DNA of 20,938 nt from CAZVAR01 sp964625225 (GCA_964625225.1 CAZVAR010000059.1:1-20938); one strand, 5' to 3'; shown: positions 1 to 8,253, counted from the stretch's first letter. Notes: a model not told the origin generated them from the sequence alone. Program-made: numbers and translations.

Positions 1-846
1 GCCGTCGTCATCGTGGAGCCGGAAGGCCCTCCCGTTCCGGTCCTGTTCGACTCACCGCACAGCGGCCAGGTTTTTCCAACCGATTTCGGCGCCGCAGTAC
101 CGGAGCGCATGCTGCGCGCAGGTTGGGACGCATATGTCGACGAGCTGTTCGGGACGGCTCCCGCTCGCGGCGCCGCGCTGATCGCCGCCACGTTTCCCCG
201 CACCTACATCGACGCCAACCGGGCGCTCGAAGACCTGGATGCGACGATGGTCGACGGTAGCTGGCCCGGCCCGGTCTCCATGGGGCCGAAGACGGCGCTC
301 GGCAAGGGTTTGATTTGGCGCACGGTAGGCGCCGATCTGCCGATCTACGACCGTAAGCTGCCGATCGCCGAGATCGAGCATCGAATCGAGCGGTTCTGGC
401 GTCCCTACAATGATGCGCTGCGGAATGCGCTGGACGCGATCCGGACCGAATGGGGTGGAGTCTGGCACATCAACTGCCACTCCATGCCTTCGGTCTGGCC
501 GCCCGGCAATCCGGGCGCCGGCGATCCGGTCACGTCCGACTTCATTCTCGGTGACCGCGACGGCACGACCTGTGAGCCGGAGTTCCGCGAGTTGGTACGG
601 GAGACGCTGACCGGCCTCGGCTATCGGGTTGCCGTCAACGACCGTTTCAAAGGCGTGCAAATCGTCCGCACCCATGGCCGGCCGGCCGAGAACCGGCACA
701 GCCTCCAGATCGAGATCACCCGTACGCTCTACATGAGCGAGGACACGCTGGAGAAAACGTCAGGCTTCGACGCCCTAAGGGCCGATCTCGACAAGCTGAT
801 CGCCGCCGTCTGCACCTACGCGCGCGACCGTGCCACATCGGTTTAG
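1..846 (+). CDS. N-formylglutamate amidohydrolase family protein (5' end probably outside window)
   Basis: This is a metal-dependent hydrolase of the N-formylglutamate amidohydrolase family, whose founding member removes the formyl group from N-formylglutamate in histidine breakdown. Family hallmarks are visible in order: FDSPHSG near the N-terminus, YIDANR at about residue 70, INCHSMPS at about 150, and the C-terminal block NRHSLQIEITRTLYM. The His and Glu residues in these blocks are the expected zinc and substrate ligands. The reading frame is open from base 1. A GTG at position 13 is the first possible start inside the window, but homologues usually carry a few more residues before PHSG, so the true start may lie upstream. 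No other histidine-utilization gene is visible, so the exact substrate is uncertain. The gene converges on the acyl-CoA ligase that ends at 974. Confidence 0.88.
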   Translation, partial: AVVIVEPEGPPVPVLFDSPHSGQVFPTDFGAAVPERMLRAGWDAYVDELFGTAPARGAALIAATFPRTYIDANRALEDLDATMVDGSWPGPVSMGPKTALGKGLIWRTVGADLPIYDRKLPIAEIEHRIERFWRPYNDALRNALDAIRTEWGGVWHINCHSMPSVWPPGNPGAGDPVTSDFILGDRDGTTCEPEFRELVRETLTGLGYRVAVNDRFKGVQIVRTHGRPAENRHSLQIEITRTLYMSEDTLEKTSGFDALRADLDKLIAAVCTYARDRATSV

Positions 847-933
847 GCTGGCGTGGCGCCGGGCCGCACCGCGCCGGCTCGATCGCGCCACCGAAGCCGG
901 AGCTACCGTCCCGCCTTGTCTCCGTGTCCCGGC

Positions 934-977
934 GTGAGAGGAGCCGTGCTCAGGATCTGCGCCCCGGCTCTCCTCAC
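934..977. terminator. possible bidirectional terminator between convergent genes
   Basis: An imperfect inverted repeat lies between the convergent amidohydrolase and acyl-CoA ligase genes. The 13-base arms at 934-946 (GTGAGAGGAGCCG) and 965-977 pair except for two central mismatches, with an 18-base loop. The right arm overlaps the ligase stop codon. There is no clear T-tract, so this is only a candidate. Confidence 0.22.
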
Positions 978-2617
978 TCGGCGAATGCTTTCGCTGCCTC
1001 CCTCAAGCGGAATTTCTGAATCTTACCGCTCGCCGTACGCGGCATCTCCTCCACGATCTCTAGCCGTTCCGGGAGATATTGCTTCGCCATCCGCTGCTCC
1101 TCGAGAAAGGCAATCATCTCCTCGAAGGTCAGTCGTGCCCCTGGCTTCAGGGTCACGAAGGCACAGCCCCGCTCGCCGAGACGCGCGTCCGGCATCCCGA
1201 CGATCGCGGCATCCTGTATTGCCGGGTGGCGGTAGAGCAGCTCCTCCACCTCGACGACCGGGATGTTCTCGCCGCCCCGGATGATGATGTCCTTGGCGCG
1301 GCCGGTGATGCGGATGTAGCCGTCTGCGTCCATGCGCGCGAGATCGCCGGTCTCGAACCAACCTTCGGCGTCCGTGTCGTACCGGTCCGGCCGTTTCAGA
1401 TAGCCGACGAAGTTGCTGCTCCCCCGGGCCTGCAGCCGCCCCTCCTCGCCCGCTGGCAGCGGCCGCCCGTCGTGGTCGACCACCCGTACCTCCATGCCGC
1501 GGATCGGCACCCCGTCGGTTCCGAACACCTTCTCCGGCGGGTCCTCCCGGCGCGTCCCGGTGACGTAGCCGTTCTCCGTCATCCCCCAACCGGAATGGAC
1601 GAATGCGCCGAGTCGCCGGGTGGCACGCTCGACCAGCACCCGCGGAATCGGGGCTCCGGCCGACACGAAGGTCCGGAAACTCGACAGGTCGTAGCGCTCT
1701 ACCGCAGGGCTGTTGGTCAGGTCGGCCAGGAACGGGGTCGCGCCCATCGTGTAGGTGACACCCTCATCCTGAATCAGCCGAGCGGCCTCTTCCGCGTTCC
1801 AGATGTCCTGCAATACCAGCTTGGCACCCAGTATTGGGCACAGCATGACGCCATACAGGAAAGCCGACTGGTGTGCGATCGGCGAGGCCATCAGAGCAAC
1901 CGTATCCCGCCCCAGGCCGTTGCGTTCGACGAAGCCGTGCACGCAGGCCGTCAGCGTGTTGGAGGTGTGCATCACCCCCTTGGCCTCGCCCGTGGTCCCC
2001 GAGGTGTAAAGCAGCTGAATGACGTCATTGGGATCGGGCCGATTGGCCGCGAACACCGCATCCCGGTCGCATTCGTCTTCCCAGCGCCGGCGCACGAACC
2101 GGGCCTCGAACGATTCGCCGCCGTCGCCGCCGACCACGAAGACATGCTCCAACTTCGGCAGATCCGAGCGCAGCCGCTCCAGCATGGCCGGGTAGTCGAA
2201 ACCGCGAAACCGTCGCGGCACGATCATCACCCTGCTCTCGGCGAAGGCGAGCATGAACGACAGCTCGCGCTCGCGGAAGATCGGCATCAGCGGGTTGGTT
2301 ACCGCGCCGATCCGTACGCAGGCGAGGTGGAGCGCGACGAACTCCCACCAGTTCGGGAGCTGGAACGAGACCACGTCCCCCTTTCCGATGCCGTGCGCCG
2401 ATAACCCCAGTGCAATTCGGTCGGATATCCGCCGAAGCTGCCGCCACGACAACGTGTCCGTCCGCTTCGTCATGCTGTTGAAGCCGGTGACAGCCACGCC
2501 GTCCGGAATCTCGGCCGCCGTGGCATCGAGGTGATCGGTGATCAGGCGGTCTCGCCAAAGACCGGCTGTGCGCATCGCATCGATTCGCGACTGTGACAGA
2601 ATCGGATCGAACTGCAT
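974..2617 (-). CDS. AMP-forming acyl-CoA synthetase (cyclohexanecarboxylate-CoA ligase-like)
   Basis: This 547-residue member of the ANL adenylating superfamily activates a carboxylic acid to acyl-AMP and then to acyl-CoA. The phosphate-binding loop YTSGTTGEAKG is at residues 204-214, the GWGMTENG block at 343-350, the WFETGDLARMD and GRAKDIIIRGGE hinge region at 420-450, and the catalytic C-terminal lysine in PRTASGKIQK at 526-535. The SGTTGEAKGVMHTSNT version and overall layout most resemble cyclohexanecarboxylate-CoA ligase and medium-chain or branched acyl-CoA ligases. The start at 2617 (MQFDPILSQ) was chosen because homologues begin there. The frame stays open upstream to 3349, but that part is antisense to the next gene and not protein-like. 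It is divergent from an acyl-CoA carboxylase subunit, suggesting joint use in acid catabolism. The substrate is not determinable. Confidence 0.9.
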   Translation of the reverse strand: MQFDPILSQSRIDAMRTAGLWRDRLITDHLDATAAEIPDGVAVTGFNSMTKRTDTLSWRQLRRISDRIALGLSAHGIGKGDVVSFQLPNWWEFVALHLACVRIGAVTNPLMPIFRERELSFMLAFAESRVMIVPRRFRGFDYPAMLERLRSDLPKLEHVFVVGGDGGESFEARFVRRRWEDECDRDAVFAANRPDPNDVIQLLYTSGTTGEAKGVMHTSNTLTACVHGFVERNGLGRDTVALMASPIAHQSAFLYGVMLCPILGAKLVLQDIWNAEEAARLIQDEGVTYTMGATPFLADLTNSPAVERYDLSSFRTFVSAGAPIPRVLVERATRRLGAFVHSGWGMTENGYVTGTRREDPPEKVFGTDGVPIRGMEVRVVDHDGRPLPAGEEGRLQARGSSNFVGYLKRPDRYDTDAEGWFETGDLARMDADGYIRITGRAKDIIIRGGENIPVVEVEELLYRHPAIQDAAIVGMPDARLGERGCAFVTLKPGARLTFEEMIAFLEEQRMAKQYLPERLEIVEEMPRTASGKIQKFRLREAAKAFAE

Positions 2618-2794
2618 GGCGTCTCCCGGGAACCCGTGTCCGACCGTCCGGACCCGGCGCAGCGACTTCGTCGTCTTTATCGGCGATGATCGGGCGCGCC
2701 ACGCAGGCGAGTCAATCGCCGGATCCCTTCTGTCCGGTTTCGCCGCATCGTCGCCCCTCCTAGAATGCTTCGCCCAAAGCCGACGATCAGCCAC
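2618..2794. promoter_or_regulatory. divergent intergenic region, acyl-CoA ligase / carboxyltransferase
   Basis: About 177 bp separate the two divergent start codons, so both promoters must lie here or just inside the genes. I see no convincing -35/-10 pair and no strong inverted repeat. Neither gene has a clear Shine-Dalgarno sequence. Confidence 0.4.
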
Positions 2795-4414
2795 ATGCCT
2801 ATCATCGAATCCCGTGCCGACCTCCGTAGCGACGAGTACCGTCGTAATCGCGAGGAGATGCTCGCCAAGATCGCCGAATTCCGCTCTCTCGAGGAGAAGG
2901 TACGCAACGCCTCGAACAGCAAGCGCGACCTGTTCGCAAAGCGCAATCAGCTCCTGCCCCGCGAACGCTTGGCGCTCCTTCTCGACCGCGGGGCGCCCTT
3001 CCTGGAGCTCTCCACGCTGGCCGGACTCGGCATGCATGATGATGACGGCGCAAACAACGTGCTCGGCGGCGGCGTCATTGTCGGCATCGGCCAGGTCGCC
3101 GGAACGCGTTGCCTCGTCTATGCCAATGATAGCGGCATCAAGGGCGGCACCTCGACGCCGATGGGCAGCGAGAAGACGCTGCGCAGCCAGGCGATCGCAT
3201 TGCAGGAGAAGCTGCCCGTCGTCAGCCTGATCCAAAGCGGTGGCGCCAATCTGCTCTACCAGGCGGAGATGTTCATAAAGGGCGGCCGCCGCTTCGCAAA
3301 TCAGGCGCGCCTCTCGGCGGCCGGAATACCGCAGGTGACGGTCGTGCACGGCAATTCCACGGCCGGCGGGGCCTACATCCCGGGCATGTCGGACTATGTG
3401 ATCATGGTCCGCAATCAGGCGCGCGTGTTCCTCGCCGGCCCGCCGCTGCTCAAGGCCGCCACCGGTGAGATCGCGGGCGAGGAGGAGCTAGGCGGCGCCG
3501 ACATGCATGGCAACATCGCCGGCACCGCCGAATATCTCGCCGAGGACGACGCCGACGGCATCGCCATCGCCCGGCAGGTAGTAGCCATGCTGCGCTGGAA
3601 CGACACCTTGCCACCACGCCCGGCTCGCCGCTTCAAGCCGCCCCGGTACGACATCGACGAGCTGTGTGGCGTCGTGCCGGTGGACTACCGCAAGCCCTAC
3701 GACTGCCGTGAGGTCATCGCCCGCATCGTCGACGATTCCGACTTCCTGGAGTTCAAGTCCGCTTTCGATCCCTGGACGGTCTGCGGCCATGCCGCGATCG
3801 AGGGGCAGCCCTGCGGAATGATCGGCAATAACGGGCCGATTACCAATCGCGGCGCCAACAAGGCGGCACAGTTCATCCAGCTCTGCTGCCAGTCGGGCAC
3901 CCCGCTGATCTTCCTGCAGAACACGACCGGCTACATGGTCGGCGTCGAGGCCGAGACCGGCGGCATGGTCAAGCACGGCTCGAAGATGATCCAGGCGGTC
4001 GCCACCGCCACCGTGCCCAAGATCACGCTGCACATCGGCGCCTCCTTCGGCGCCGGCAATTACGGCATGTGCGGCCGCGGCTTCGACCCGCGCTTCATCT
4101 TCTCCTGGCCCAACGCCCGCATCGCGGTGATGGGCGGCGAGCAGGCCGCGGGCACGCTGGCCACGGTGCGTGAGGCTGCCGACCGCCGCGAGGGACGCGA
4201 GACCGACCGCGCAAAGCTGGAGAAGATGCGCCAGGCCGTCATCACCCAGTTCGACCGCGAATCGACTGCCCTCTACGCGACTGCGCGTCTCTGGGACGAT
4301 GGCATCATCGACCCGCGCGACACGCGCCGGGTACTGGGCCTGTGCCTCGCCATCTGCAACGAGGCGGAGATCCGGCCTCTGCGGCCGAACAGCTTCGGGG
4401 TGGCGCGGATGTGA
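2795..4414 (+). CDS. acyl-CoA carboxylase, carboxyltransferase (beta) subunit
   Basis: This roughly 539-residue protein is a biotin-dependent carboxyltransferase of the methylcrotonyl-CoA / geranyl-CoA carboxylase beta type. It moves CO2 from carboxybiotin on a partner alpha subunit to an acyl-CoA. The N-terminal crotonase-like half has KGGTSTPMGSEKT and STAGGAYIPGMSDYV. The C-terminal half has NTTGYMVG, GASFGAGNYGMCGRGFDPRF and NARIAVMGGEQAAG, all characteristic of this subfamily. The start at 2795 (MPIIESRADLRSDEY) fits homologues better than the in-frame ATG at 2765, which adds ten unlike residues. Neither start has an obvious ribosome site. The biotin carboxylase / biotin carrier alpha subunit normally encoded beside it is absent from the window. 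A GC-rich hairpin follows the stop codon directly. Confidence 0.92.
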   Translation: MPIIESRADLRSDEYRRNREEMLAKIAEFRSLEEKVRNASNSKRDLFAKRNQLLPRERLALLLDRGAPFLELSTLAGLGMHDDDGANNVLGGGVIVGIGQVAGTRCLVYANDSGIKGGTSTPMGSEKTLRSQAIALQEKLPVVSLIQSGGANLLYQAEMFIKGGRRFANQARLSAAGIPQVTVVHGNSTAGGAYIPGMSDYVIMVRNQARVFLAGPPLLKAATGEIAGEEELGGADMHGNIAGTAEYLAEDDADGIAIARQVVAMLRWNDTLPPRPARRFKPPRYDIDELCGVVPVDYRKPYDCREVIARIVDDSDFLEFKSAFDPWTVCGHAAIEGQPCGMIGNNGPITNRGANKAAQFIQLCCQSGTPLIFLQNTTGYMVGVEAETGGMVKHGSKMIQAVATATVPKITLHIGASFGAGNYGMCGRGFDPRFIFSWPNARIAVMGGEQAAGTLATVREAADRREGRETDRAKLEKMRQAVITQFDRESTALYATARLWDDGIIDPRDTRRVLGLCLAICNEAEIRPLRPNSFGVARM

Positions 4415-4432
4415 GGGCCGGAGGACCGGCCC
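4415..4432 (+). terminator. hairpin directly after the carboxyltransferase stop codon
   Basis: A perfect 7-bp stem GGGCCGG / CCGGCCC with loop AGGA begins on the base after the TGA stop. It could end transcription or protect the mRNA 3' end. There is no T-tract after it, so it is not a textbook intrinsic terminator. Confidence 0.4.
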
Positions 4433-4631
4433 CACAAGTGCCTGACGCCGTTCGCGCCTTCGCCCGCAGTATGGCCCCGCAGGTCTGCTGCCGTCGGTCA
4501 TCGGCCGTCTCACCGGGCTGCATAATCATCGGATCGTCCTCGCCGGACCTCCTCTCGGTCTGCACCGATAGGGAACCGGTGCCGCCGGCGCGGCATTGCA
4601 ACGGCGTTCGCCGCCAGCCCAGGAGAGCCTC

Positions 4632-5495
4632 ATGGCCGAGGACAATCCGACCGACTTTCCCGCACAGCAACAAACCGACCAGCCCGGAAAAGACTCCGAA
4701 ATGCGGCCTCAGCCGCAAGACCGCGCCGAAGAGTATCGCGGGTCCGGCAAGCTCGAGGGCAAAGCCGCCCTCGTCACCGGTGGCGATAGCGGCATCGGCC
4801 GCGCAGCCTCGATCGCTTTCGCCAAGGAGGGTGCCGACGTCGGCATCGTCTATTACGACGAGCACGACGACGCCGCGACGACGAAGCGCCTGATCGAGCA
4901 GGAGGGCCGCCGCTGCATCACGATCGCCGGAGATGTCGGCGACGAGTCGTTCTGCCGATCGGCCGTCGCGCAAACCGTTCGCGAGCTCGGGCACCTCGAC
5001 ATCCTGGTAAACAATGCCGCGATGCAGTTCGTGCAGAACAGCCTCGAAGAAATCTCGGAGGAGCAACTCATACGGACCTTTCGAAGCAACATTTTCTCGA
5101 TGTTCTTCATGACCAAGGCAGCCCTCCCTCACCTGGAGGAAGGATCACGAATCATCAACACCACCTCGGTGACCGCCTTCCGTGGCAGTCCGCAACTCCT
5201 CGATTACTCGTCGACCAAGGGCGCCATCCTGGCCTTTACCCGGTCGCTGTCCGGAAACTTGGCGGACAAGAAGATTCTCGTGAATTGCGTCGCCCCCGGC
5301 CCGATCTGGACACCGCTGATCCCATCCTCGTTCCCGCCGGACAAGGTGGAAAGCTTCGGCAAGAATGTCCCGCTCGGGCGCGCCGGACAGCCGGACGAAC
5401 TGGCCGCGGCGTACGTCTTCCTTGCCAGCGAGGATTCGTCCTACATGACGGGGCAGACGCTTCACATCAACGGCGGCGAACTGGTCGGCGGCTGA
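4632..5495 (+). CDS. SDR family oxidoreductase (YghA / general stress protein 39-like)
   Basis: This 287-residue NAD(P)-dependent short-chain dehydrogenase has the cofactor loop TGGDSGIG at residues 49-56, NNAA at 127-130, and the catalytic Ser179, Tyr192 and Lys196 (YSSTK). The C-terminal segment runs from PGPIWTPLIP to GQTLHINGGE. The polar, Gln/Pro-rich N-terminal tail of about 40 residues before the Rossmann fold is typical of the YghA/YdaD (GSP39) subgroup, which is linked to general stress. The start at 4632 is supported by AGGAGAG a few bases upstream; a longer in-frame start at 4596 lacks this. It lies 31 bp before the LigD-type polymerase gene on the same strand, so the two may be co-transcribed. 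The physiological substrate is unknown. Confidence 0.9.
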   Translation: MAEDNPTDFPAQQQTDQPGKDSEMRPQPQDRAEEYRGSGKLEGKAALVTGGDSGIGRAASIAFAKEGADVGIVYYDEHDDAATTKRLIEQEGRRCITIAGDVGDESFCRSAVAQTVRELGHLDILVNNAAMQFVQNSLEEISEEQLIRTFRSNIFSMFFMTKAALPHLEEGSRIINTTSVTAFRGSPQLLDYSSTKGAILAFTRSLSGNLADKKILVNCVAPGPIWTPLIPSSFPPDKVESFGKNVPLGRAGQPDELAAAYVFLASEDSSYMTGQTLHINGGELVGG

Positions 5496-5526
5496 GCCTC
5501 GGGCCGGTACGCAGTGAGGAGAAGGA

Positions 5527-6438
5527 ATGGGCCCGCGAACGCACACCGTCGAGATCGCCGGTGTGCGACTCACTTCGCCGGACAAGGTCCTCTACGAAGA
5601 GGCAGGTTTCACGAAACGGGACCTCGCCGCCTATTACGAGGCGGTAGCACCCTGGATATTGCCCCACGTCGTGGGCCGACCGCTCACCCTGCTTCGTTGC
5701 CCTGCGGGCCGGGGTGCCTGCTTCTTCCAGCGGCACCCCGGGCGAATGCTCCCGAAGGCGGTGCGGCAGGTTGCCATCGCCGAGAAAGGCGACCCGGACG
5801 CGATCGGTCTGGTCATCGAGGATCTCGGTGGCCTGATCGCCCTGATACAGGTCGGCACGCTGGAGATCCATCCCTGGAGCGCGCGCGCCGACGATCCCGA
5901 CCATCCCGACCGGATCATCTTCGATCTCGACCCGGACCCCCGCATCGGCTTCCCCGCTGTCGTGGCCGCGGCGCAGGAACTACACGCACGCCTGGTCGAG
6001 ATCGGCCTCGCGGGCTTCCCTAAGACCACCGGCGGCAAGGGCCTGCATGTCACGGTGCCGGTCCGCCGCCGCCACGGCTGGGCCGAGGTCAAAGCCTTCG
6101 CCCGCGCGCTCGCGGAGCGCATGACGGACGATGCACCCGACCGCTACACGACCAATCCGCTCAAGGAGGCGCGCACAGGACGCATCTTCATCGACTATTT
6201 GCGGAACGATCGCGGCAACACGGCCGTGGCTGCCTATTCCGCTCGCGCCCGTGCCGGTGCGCCGGTTGCCACCCCCCTCGCCTGGTCGGAGGTGACGCCG
6301 GCGCTCGACCCGACTGCTTTCACGATCACGACCGTCCTCGGACGGGTTGCAGAACTGCAGGTCGATCCCTGGGCCGAAATGGCCGGTATGCGGCAGTCGA
6401 TTTCCGCCACCATGCGCCGCCGGGTCGGCTTGGGTTAG
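5527..6438 (+). CDS. stand-alone LigD polymerase (primase-like) domain protein
   Basis: This 303-residue protein corresponds to the polymerase/primase module of bacterial LigD, an archaeo-eukaryotic primase-fold enzyme that fills gaps and adds nucleotides during Ku-dependent end joining. The metal-binding carboxylates are in FDLDPDP (Asp133, Asp135) and in FIDYLRN (Asp223). Other family signatures are SPDKVLY near the N-terminus, EIHPWS with His115, and KTTGGKGLHV at 166-175. It starts at the ATG at 5527 behind a strong AGGAGAAGGA ribosome site. It has no ligase or 3'-phosphoesterase domain, and its length matches known stand-alone versions. No Ku or ATP-dependent ligase gene is in the window, so its partners must be encoded elsewhere or it may act in another repair process. 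Confidence 0.92.
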   Translation: MGPRTHTVEIAGVRLTSPDKVLYEEAGFTKRDLAAYYEAVAPWILPHVVGRPLTLLRCPAGRGACFFQRHPGRMLPKAVRQVAIAEKGDPDAIGLVIEDLGGLIALIQVGTLEIHPWSARADDPDHPDRIIFDLDPDPRIGFPAVVAAAQELHARLVEIGLAGFPKTTGGKGLHVTVPVRRRHGWAEVKAFARALAERMTDDAPDRYTTNPLKEARTGRIFIDYLRNDRGNTAVAAYSARARAGAPVATPLAWSEVTPALDPTAFTITTVLGRVAELQVDPWAEMAGMRQSISATMRRRVGLG

Positions 6439-6534
6439 AGCAGTCCGATCTTCGTCGGGACGGCAAAAGGGATCGCCAGGCCGGCGTACAATGCGATTGA
6501 AGCAGTCTTCTGGAGTGAAGGCCGTCCGGCGGAC

Positions 6535-6635
6535 ATGGCTCGACCGTTATCCAATGACATCACAGAGCGTGTTGTGGCCGGTCACAAGGTGGGCGAGAGC
6601 ATCCGGAGTATGGCTCCGGCGATCGACTTGGCGCC
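6535..6635 (+). pseudogene. IS630-family transposase N-terminal remnant
   Basis: The stretch reads MARPLSNDITERVVAG followed by GESIRSMA, closely resembling the first 30 or so residues of IS630-type transposases (the MARPLSxDLRERVV... helix-turn-helix start). Similarity fades after about 30 codons, and the rest of the transposase (remaining HTH and DDE domain) is absent. The same frame then runs antisense into the carbon-nitrogen hydrolase gene ending at 6636. I did not find terminal inverted repeats. It is best read as a decayed insertion-sequence fragment between the LigD-type gene and the hydrolase. Confidence 0.55.
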
Positions 6636-7532
6636 TTATCCGACGACCCCGATCTGTACCGTCGATCGGGCGGCCTCTGCCTGTGCGCCCCAATGCCGCG
6701 CGTTGAGGACCTCGCCGGCGGTGCGGACCAGCTCCAGGAGCCCGAAATCGAGGTCAGCGAAGACGAGGCCGGGCCGGTCGAGACCGCCCATAGCCAGGAT
6801 ACCGTCGCTCGCGACGGCACTGTCGACCGGGCCGAAGACACCGGCTGCACCCGTGTTGACGTCGACCGCCGCCGACCAGGGTGCAGCACCCACGGTGGAG
6901 GACTGCACTGTGAAGCATTGATTCTCCAACGCTCGAGCTTGTGCGGCGATGCGAACCCGCCAATAGCCTGCTGCCGTGTCGGTGCAACTCGGCACGAGGA
7001 TCAGATCGGCGCCGGCCTCGACCTGCCGGCGCACGATCAGCGGGAACTCGGCATCGTAGCAGACGGCGACCCCGATTCGACCCAGACGGGTATCGAAGAC
7101 GCGAATTTCGGAACCGGCGGAGACGCCCCAGCGCTCCGCCTCGAACCGGGTCATCTGCAGCTTGTCCTGAAAGGCACGACCACCCTCGGGACCCAACAAC
7201 CAGGCGCGGTTACGAAAGCCGCCATCGGACTCGCGCGTCGGGAAGCTCGCCGCAAGCACATAGAGGCCGTGGGCCGCTGCGAGCTCTGCTTGTAGGTCGA
7301 CCACATCGGAGGCGAGCCGCTGCATGGCTTCGAGTTGTGCGGCGAGATCGTCCCCTGCCACCTCAGCCAACAGCGATACCAGCTCCATCGAGCCGTACTC
7401 CGGGAATACGAGCAGGTCCGCGCCGCTGTCGCGCGCGTCCGTGCAGTACCGCGTCAGCTTCTCCCGATAGGCGCCCCAGCTTTCGAGCCGGCTGATCGGA
7501 TATGCGGCCGCCGCAACCCGGATCCGACTCAA
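6636..7532 (-). CDS. carbon-nitrogen hydrolase (nitrilase superfamily)
   Basis: This 298-residue enzyme has the full nitrilase-superfamily catalytic triad: Glu45 in FPEYGS, Lys124 in QDKLQM and Cys158 in AVCYDAEFP. Members hydrolyse nitriles, amides or carbamoyl compounds. The proposed start is TTG at 7532, overlapping the TGA stop of the acetyltransferase gene upstream (TTGA), with AAGGAG eight bases before it. The ORF extends in frame to 7724, but that part is antisense or shifted relative to the acetyltransferase and unlike nitrilases. The overlap suggests translational coupling with the acetyltransferase. These two domains are fused in proteins such as Bacillus YhcX. The gene ends beside an IS630 remnant. 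The substrate is unknown. Confidence 0.88.
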   Translation of the reverse strand: MSRIRVAAAAYPISRLESWGAYREKLTRYCTDARDSGADLLVFPEYGSMELVSLLAEVAGDDLAAQLEAMQRLASDVVDLQAELAAAHGLYVLAASFPTRESDGGFRNRAWLLGPEGGRAFQDKLQMTRFEAERWGVSAGSEIRVFDTRLGRIGVAVCYDAEFPLIVRRQVEAGADLILVPSCTDTAAGYWRVRIAAQARALENQCFTVQSSTVGAAPWSAAVDVNTGAAGVFGPVDSAVASDGILAMGGLDRPGLVFADLDFGLLELVRTAGEVLNARHWGAQAEAARSTVQIGVVG

Positions 7533-8128
7533 CGTTCCAGCTCCTTCATCCAGAACAGCATCCGCTTCGGCGTCTCGTGCGGTTCGTCCAGGTCCTTCCA
7601 GGAGAAGGTCGTCTCCAGGCCTGGCACCCTGCGGTAACCCCTCCGCGCCCAGAAAGCGTCGAGCGGTACATAGTCGGGCGGGCGACGCGGATGATCGGCC
7701 GGCCGGTCCACGGCACAGAAACAAGTTCGGTCGAAGCGGCCCAACGCGCGGGCGTGCGCCTCGCGATGGCTGAAGAAGGCGACGCCGATCCCTTGGCCGC
7801 GATAGGGCCGCAGCAGCACGGATTCTCCGAAATAGAAGATCGAGCCGATGTCGTAGCCCTCGGCGAGGAACGGGCGGATCACTTCCTCGGTCTCGTCGGC
7901 GAGCGGCAGCGCAGTCGCGGCACCGACGATCCGGTCACCGTCGCGGGCAACAACGATGACGGCATCCGGGGATTCGAGATAGGTCCGGAGGTAGCGCTCT
8001 TCGTAGCCGAGCGAGCCGTCGTAGAGGTAAGGGAAATCCCGGAACACGGCGATGCGCAAGCGCGCCAGCTCCGGCGCGTGCTGGAGAGCGTCGGCGCCGG
8101 TCAAGCTCTCGACCCTGCAGGTGAACAT
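7529..8128 (-). CDS. GNAT family N-acetyltransferase
   Basis: This 199-residue protein has a GNAT fold with the acetyl-CoA-binding motif LLRPYRGQGIG at residues 105-115, followed by an alpha-helical FFSHREAHARAL. The N-terminal block LRIAVFRDFPYLYDGSLGYEERYLRTY matches the GNAT domain found fused to carbon-nitrogen hydrolases. The start at 8128 is supported by GAGGGAG a few bases upstream; the longer in-frame ATG at 8149 is less likely. Its stop overlaps the start of the hydrolase gene, and it lies about 125 bp after the ABC binding-protein gene on the same strand. The acceptor substrate cannot be read from the sequence. It probably works with the hydrolase and importer, but that is inferred from gene order only. 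Confidence 0.88.
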   Translation of the reverse strand: MFTCRVESLTGADALQHAPELARLRIAVFRDFPYLYDGSLGYEERYLRTYLESPDAVIVVARDGDRIVGAATALPLADETEEVIRPFLAEGYDIGSIFYFGESVLLRPYRGQGIGVAFFSHREAHARALGRFDRTCFCAVDRPADHPRRPPDYVPLDAFWARRGYRRVPGLETTFSWKDLDEPHETPKRMLFWMKELER

Positions 8129-8253
8129 ACGGCTCCCTCGGGCTAGCATAGGCGATCCATGCTTTCCTGTCGCCGAGGGAGCCCAAAATCAAGGCTTCCG
8201 AGCTGCACGGAGCGGGGCAGCCCCCCGCGCCGTTCGTCGGATGTGGCCGCGGC

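Noticed and set aside
1079..2404. Rightward 441-codon open frame
   Set aside because: It lies opposite the clear acyl-CoA ligase and has no recognisable motif; long antisense frames are common in GC-rich genes.
2618..3349. Leftward extension of the acyl-CoA ligase frame by 244 codons
   Set aside because: It is fully antisense to the carboxyltransferase gene over most of its length, reads unlike any protein family, and ligase homologues start at 2617.
3488..4513. Leftward 341-codon open frame
   Set aside because: It is antisense to the carboxyltransferase and has no family-like motifs.
8193..8235. Hairpin GCGGGG/CCCCGC after the binding-protein gene as a terminator
   Set aside because: The stem is only six bases and no T-tract follows in the leftward direction, so I could not support termination between the importer and the acetyltransferase.
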